Notes under the pieces: model-generated
Seen by the model: the letters and a program-made list of their open reading frames with translations, nothing else
Database searches by the model: none
What the model was told of the DNA's origin: nothing
NCBI GenBank assembly: GCA_900299145.1
Contig: OMIN01000090.1
Span: 1 to 64,000, forward strand
Direction of reading: 5' to 3'
DNA: 64,000 nucleotides
Source: Betaproteobacteria bacterium
GTDB lineage: Bacteria > Pseudomonadota > Gammaproteobacteria > Burkholderiales > SG8-41
Position numbers and translations under genes: made by a program
Shown here: piece by piece, positions 62,289-64,000 of the stretch
Position numbering within the stretch: position 1 is the first letter of the stretch
Layout of the letters: each line of letters starts with the position of its first letter

Positions 62289-63254
62289 ATGTTGCGTGCA
62301 GCCGCCGCATGGATGGCGCTGCTGCTGAGTGGCGCGGGCGTGGCGTGGGCTCAGAGCTATCCGATAAAGCCGGTGCGCTACATCGTGCCGTTCCCTGCGG
62401 GCGCCTCCCCGGATATCGTCGGCCGTTTGATGGCCGACCGCTTGAGCCGTATCTGGGGCCAACAGGTGGTGGTCGACAACCGCTCCGGCGCGGGTGGTAC
62501 GGTGGGGGCAGGCATTGCCGCACGTGCGGCGCCTGATGGCTACACGTATTTTCAGTGCAATATTGCGTCGAACGCGATTGCCGGCTCATTGTACGCCCAA
62601 CTGCCGTACGATCCACCACGCGATTTCGCGCCGATCACGCGTATTGGCACCACCGCTAATCTTATTATTGTGCATCCCGGTTTGCCGGTGAACACCGTGG
62701 CTGAATTCGTCGCGCACGCGCGGGCCAATCCCGGTAAGTTAAGTTACGGCTCGTCGGCCGCGGGCACGTCGCCGCATCTGGGCATGGAACTATTCAGCAC
62801 GCTGGCGAAAATCAAGGTGGTACATATTGCCTACAAAGGCGCGCCGCAGGCGATTTCCGATTTGATCGGCGGGCAGGTGCCGGTGGCGGTGTCGAATATT
62901 CCTGCATTGCTGCCGCCTATCCAGTCGGGCCGCGCACGGGCCATCGCCGTGACCAGCCTGAAGCGCTCGCCGCAACTCCCGTCGGTGCCAACGGTCGACG
63001 AGTCGGGCTATAAAGGCTTCGAGGTGACGTCGTGGTACGGGGTGTGTGCGCCTGCCGGCACTGCCGCGGCCATCCTCGACAAGGTGAACAGCGACCTGAG
63101 CAAAGTATTGCGTTCAGCCGATGTTCAGGCGCGCATGACCGAGTTGGTTATCGAAGCCGCGCCCACCAGCCGTGAAGCGTTTGCCGCATTCATTGCCGCA
63201 GAAACCAAACGCTGGGCGCAAGTGGTGAAGGATGCGGGCGTGGCCATACAGTAA
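62289..63254 (+). CDS. Bug-family tripartite tricarboxylate receptor
   Basis: The 321-residue periplasmic receptor has a signal peptide ending near VAWAQ and mature start SYPIKPVRYIVPFPAGASPDIVG, the PFPAG form. DNRSGAGGTVGAGIAARAAPDGYT and VVHIAYKGAPQAISDLIGG are family blocks. It lies five bases after the CMD gene and before an alpha/beta hydrolase with an 18-bp motif between, so a small uptake-and-breakdown operon is plausible. It is the fifth receptor gene in the window without transporter subunits. Confidence 0.9.
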   Translation: MLRAAAAWMALLLSGAGVAWAQSYPIKPVRYIVPFPAGASPDIVGRLMADRLSRIWGQQVVVDNRSGAGGTVGAGIAARAAPDGYTYFQCNIASNAIAGSLYAQLPYDPPRDFAPITRIGTTANLIIVHPGLPVNTVAEFVAHARANPGKLSYGSSAAGTSPHLGMELFSTLAKIKVVHIAYKGAPQAISDLIGGQVPVAVSNIPALLPPIQSGRARAIAVTSLKRSPQLPSVPTVDESGYKGFEVTSWYGVCAPAGTAAAILDKVNSDLSKVLRSADVQARMTELVIEAAPTSREAFAAFIAAETKRWAQVVKDAGVAIQ

Positions 63255-63269
63255 GGCCACGAATCAATC

Positions 63270-63287
63270 TAAGTATCTGATTTTATT
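63270..63287 (-). repeat. 18-bp polar motif, copy 16
   Basis: The minus strand reads AATAAAATCAGATACTTA. It lies between the Bug and alpha/beta hydrolase genes, 22 bp before the hydrolase start. Confidence 0.75.
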
Positions 63288-63308
63288 AATAATATTTAAG
63301 GAATAATT

Positions 63309-64000
63309 ATGCCCTGGATTGAAGCCAATGGCGCGAGCCTGCGCTACACCCTTACAGGTTCCGGCAAGCACACGCTGGTGCTGGTGCACGAAGCAGGCGG
63401 CTGCCTCGACAGTTTTGATGAAGCGCTGCCCGCGCTGGAAAAGGAATTTCGCGTGCTGCGGTATGACCAGCGCGGTTTTGGTTTTTCCGAAAAGGCGCGC
63501 GAGCTGACGTTTGACGGCGTGGTGGCGGATTTGGCCGCGTTGATTGAAGTGCTGAACATCAGCACGCCGGTCTACATGGCCGGCTGTGCAATGGGTGCGG
63601 ATTTTTCGGTGGGCTATGCGTCGCAACATCCTGCACGCGTGGCCAAGCTGGCCATTGCCAGCCCGAACATTGGCCACAACGGCGCGCGCAGCGCGGGCAG
63701 CCTTGAGCGTGCGGCAGTGGTCGAGCGCGAGGGCGTGCGTGTTGTCATGCAGGCGAGCCATGATCGCTCGTACCCCGAAAATATGCGCGCGCTGGATCGC
63801 GAACGTTTTAAGCGTTATCAGGCGCGCTGGGTGTGCAACACGCCGGCGTCTTTCAAGGCGCAGGCGATCATGATGAGCACCAACGATCTCACGTCCGACT
63901 ACCCGAAAATCACCGCGAAAACGTTGGTCATCGGCTGCAAATACGACGGCCTGCGCACGCCGGAAAAAGCACAGAGCGTGGCAAAAGCCTTGCCCGGCTC
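63309..64000 (+). CDS. Alpha/beta hydrolase-fold protein, 3' end outside window, nucleophile Ser absent
   Basis: The first 230 residues are present and run off the window end. The oxyanion block VLVHEAGGCLDSFD near residue 24, RYDQRGFGFS near residue 51 and the later KTLVIGCKYDGLRTPE with its probable acid are normal for enol-lactonase or MhpC-like hydrolases. At the nucleophile elbow the sequence is M-A-G-C-A94-M-G, with Ala where Ser (G-x-S-x-G) is expected; the codon is clearly GCA. The protein may be non-hydrolytic or use another residue. No strong Shine-Dalgarno is seen, only AAGGAAT. Confidence 0.75.
   Translation, partial: MPWIEANGASLRYTLTGSGKHTLVLVHEAGGCLDSFDEALPALEKEFRVLRYDQRGFGFSEKARELTFDGVVADLAALIEVLNISTPVYMAGCAMGADFSVGYASQHPARVAKLAIASPNIGHNGARSAGSLERAAVVEREGVRVVMQASHDRSYPENMRALDRERFKRYQARWVCNTPASFKAQAIMMSTNDLTSDYPKITAKTLVIGCKYDGLRTPEKAQSVAKALPG

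Overview
The window looks like a chromosomal segment of a betaproteobacterium, most likely in or near the Burkholderiales. The evidence is the moderately GC-rich coding sequence, five periplasmic Bug-type (tripartite tricarboxylate receptor) proteins, and a TCA gene block in the order sdhCDAB-sdhE-gltA-odhA-odhB-lpd with a divergent mdh. Assignments come from reading the protein sequences; no database search was run. I recognised no tRNA, rRNA, CRISPR array, insertion sequence or prophage.

Layout. 0.2-6.5 kb: amidohydrolase, tadA, an L,D-transpeptidase-like gene, an SDR reductase, two tandem Bug receptors, a degenerate histidine phosphatase and an HpcH/HpaI aldolase. 6.7-16.5 kb: an ArsR-type repressor with two near-identical operator-like palindromes, then a co-directional run of envelope genes (small exported protein, DUF2145-like, DUF4105-like, MFS-PlsC fusion, DUF2339, DUF3999). 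16.5-22.9 kb: a decaying surface-polysaccharide locus with two genes truncated head to head and a WecG/TagA-STAS gene frameshifted at a C9 tract. 23-43 kb: central carbon metabolism, with prpD, prpC and mdh on the minus strand, the TCA operon, zapE, acuI and prpE on the plus strand, then an MscS channel. 43-54 kb: accessory catabolic genes plus fdhD-moaA. 54-64 kb: transport and catabolic genes, including three more Bug receptors and a hydrolase cut by the window end.

Functionally, PrpE, PrpC and PrpD send propionate through the methylcitrate route into succinate, which the adjacent SDH and TCA enzymes consume; AcuI would feed acryloyl-CoA into the same pool. The envelope block suggests lipoprotein or phospholipid maintenance, because an LplT-like flippase fused to an acyltransferase sits beside a DUF4105-like exported protein.

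The most unusual signal is not a gene. An 18-bp motif, consensus AATAAAAACARATACTTA, occurs at least 16 times in 64 kb. It is almost always intergenic, and 13 of 16 copies point the same way whatever the direction of the neighbouring genes. Two copies have become codons of signal peptides. A second layer consists of 7-bp-periodic inverted-repeat elements (GTGAANN units) filling spacers in the TCA operon and upstream of fdhD.
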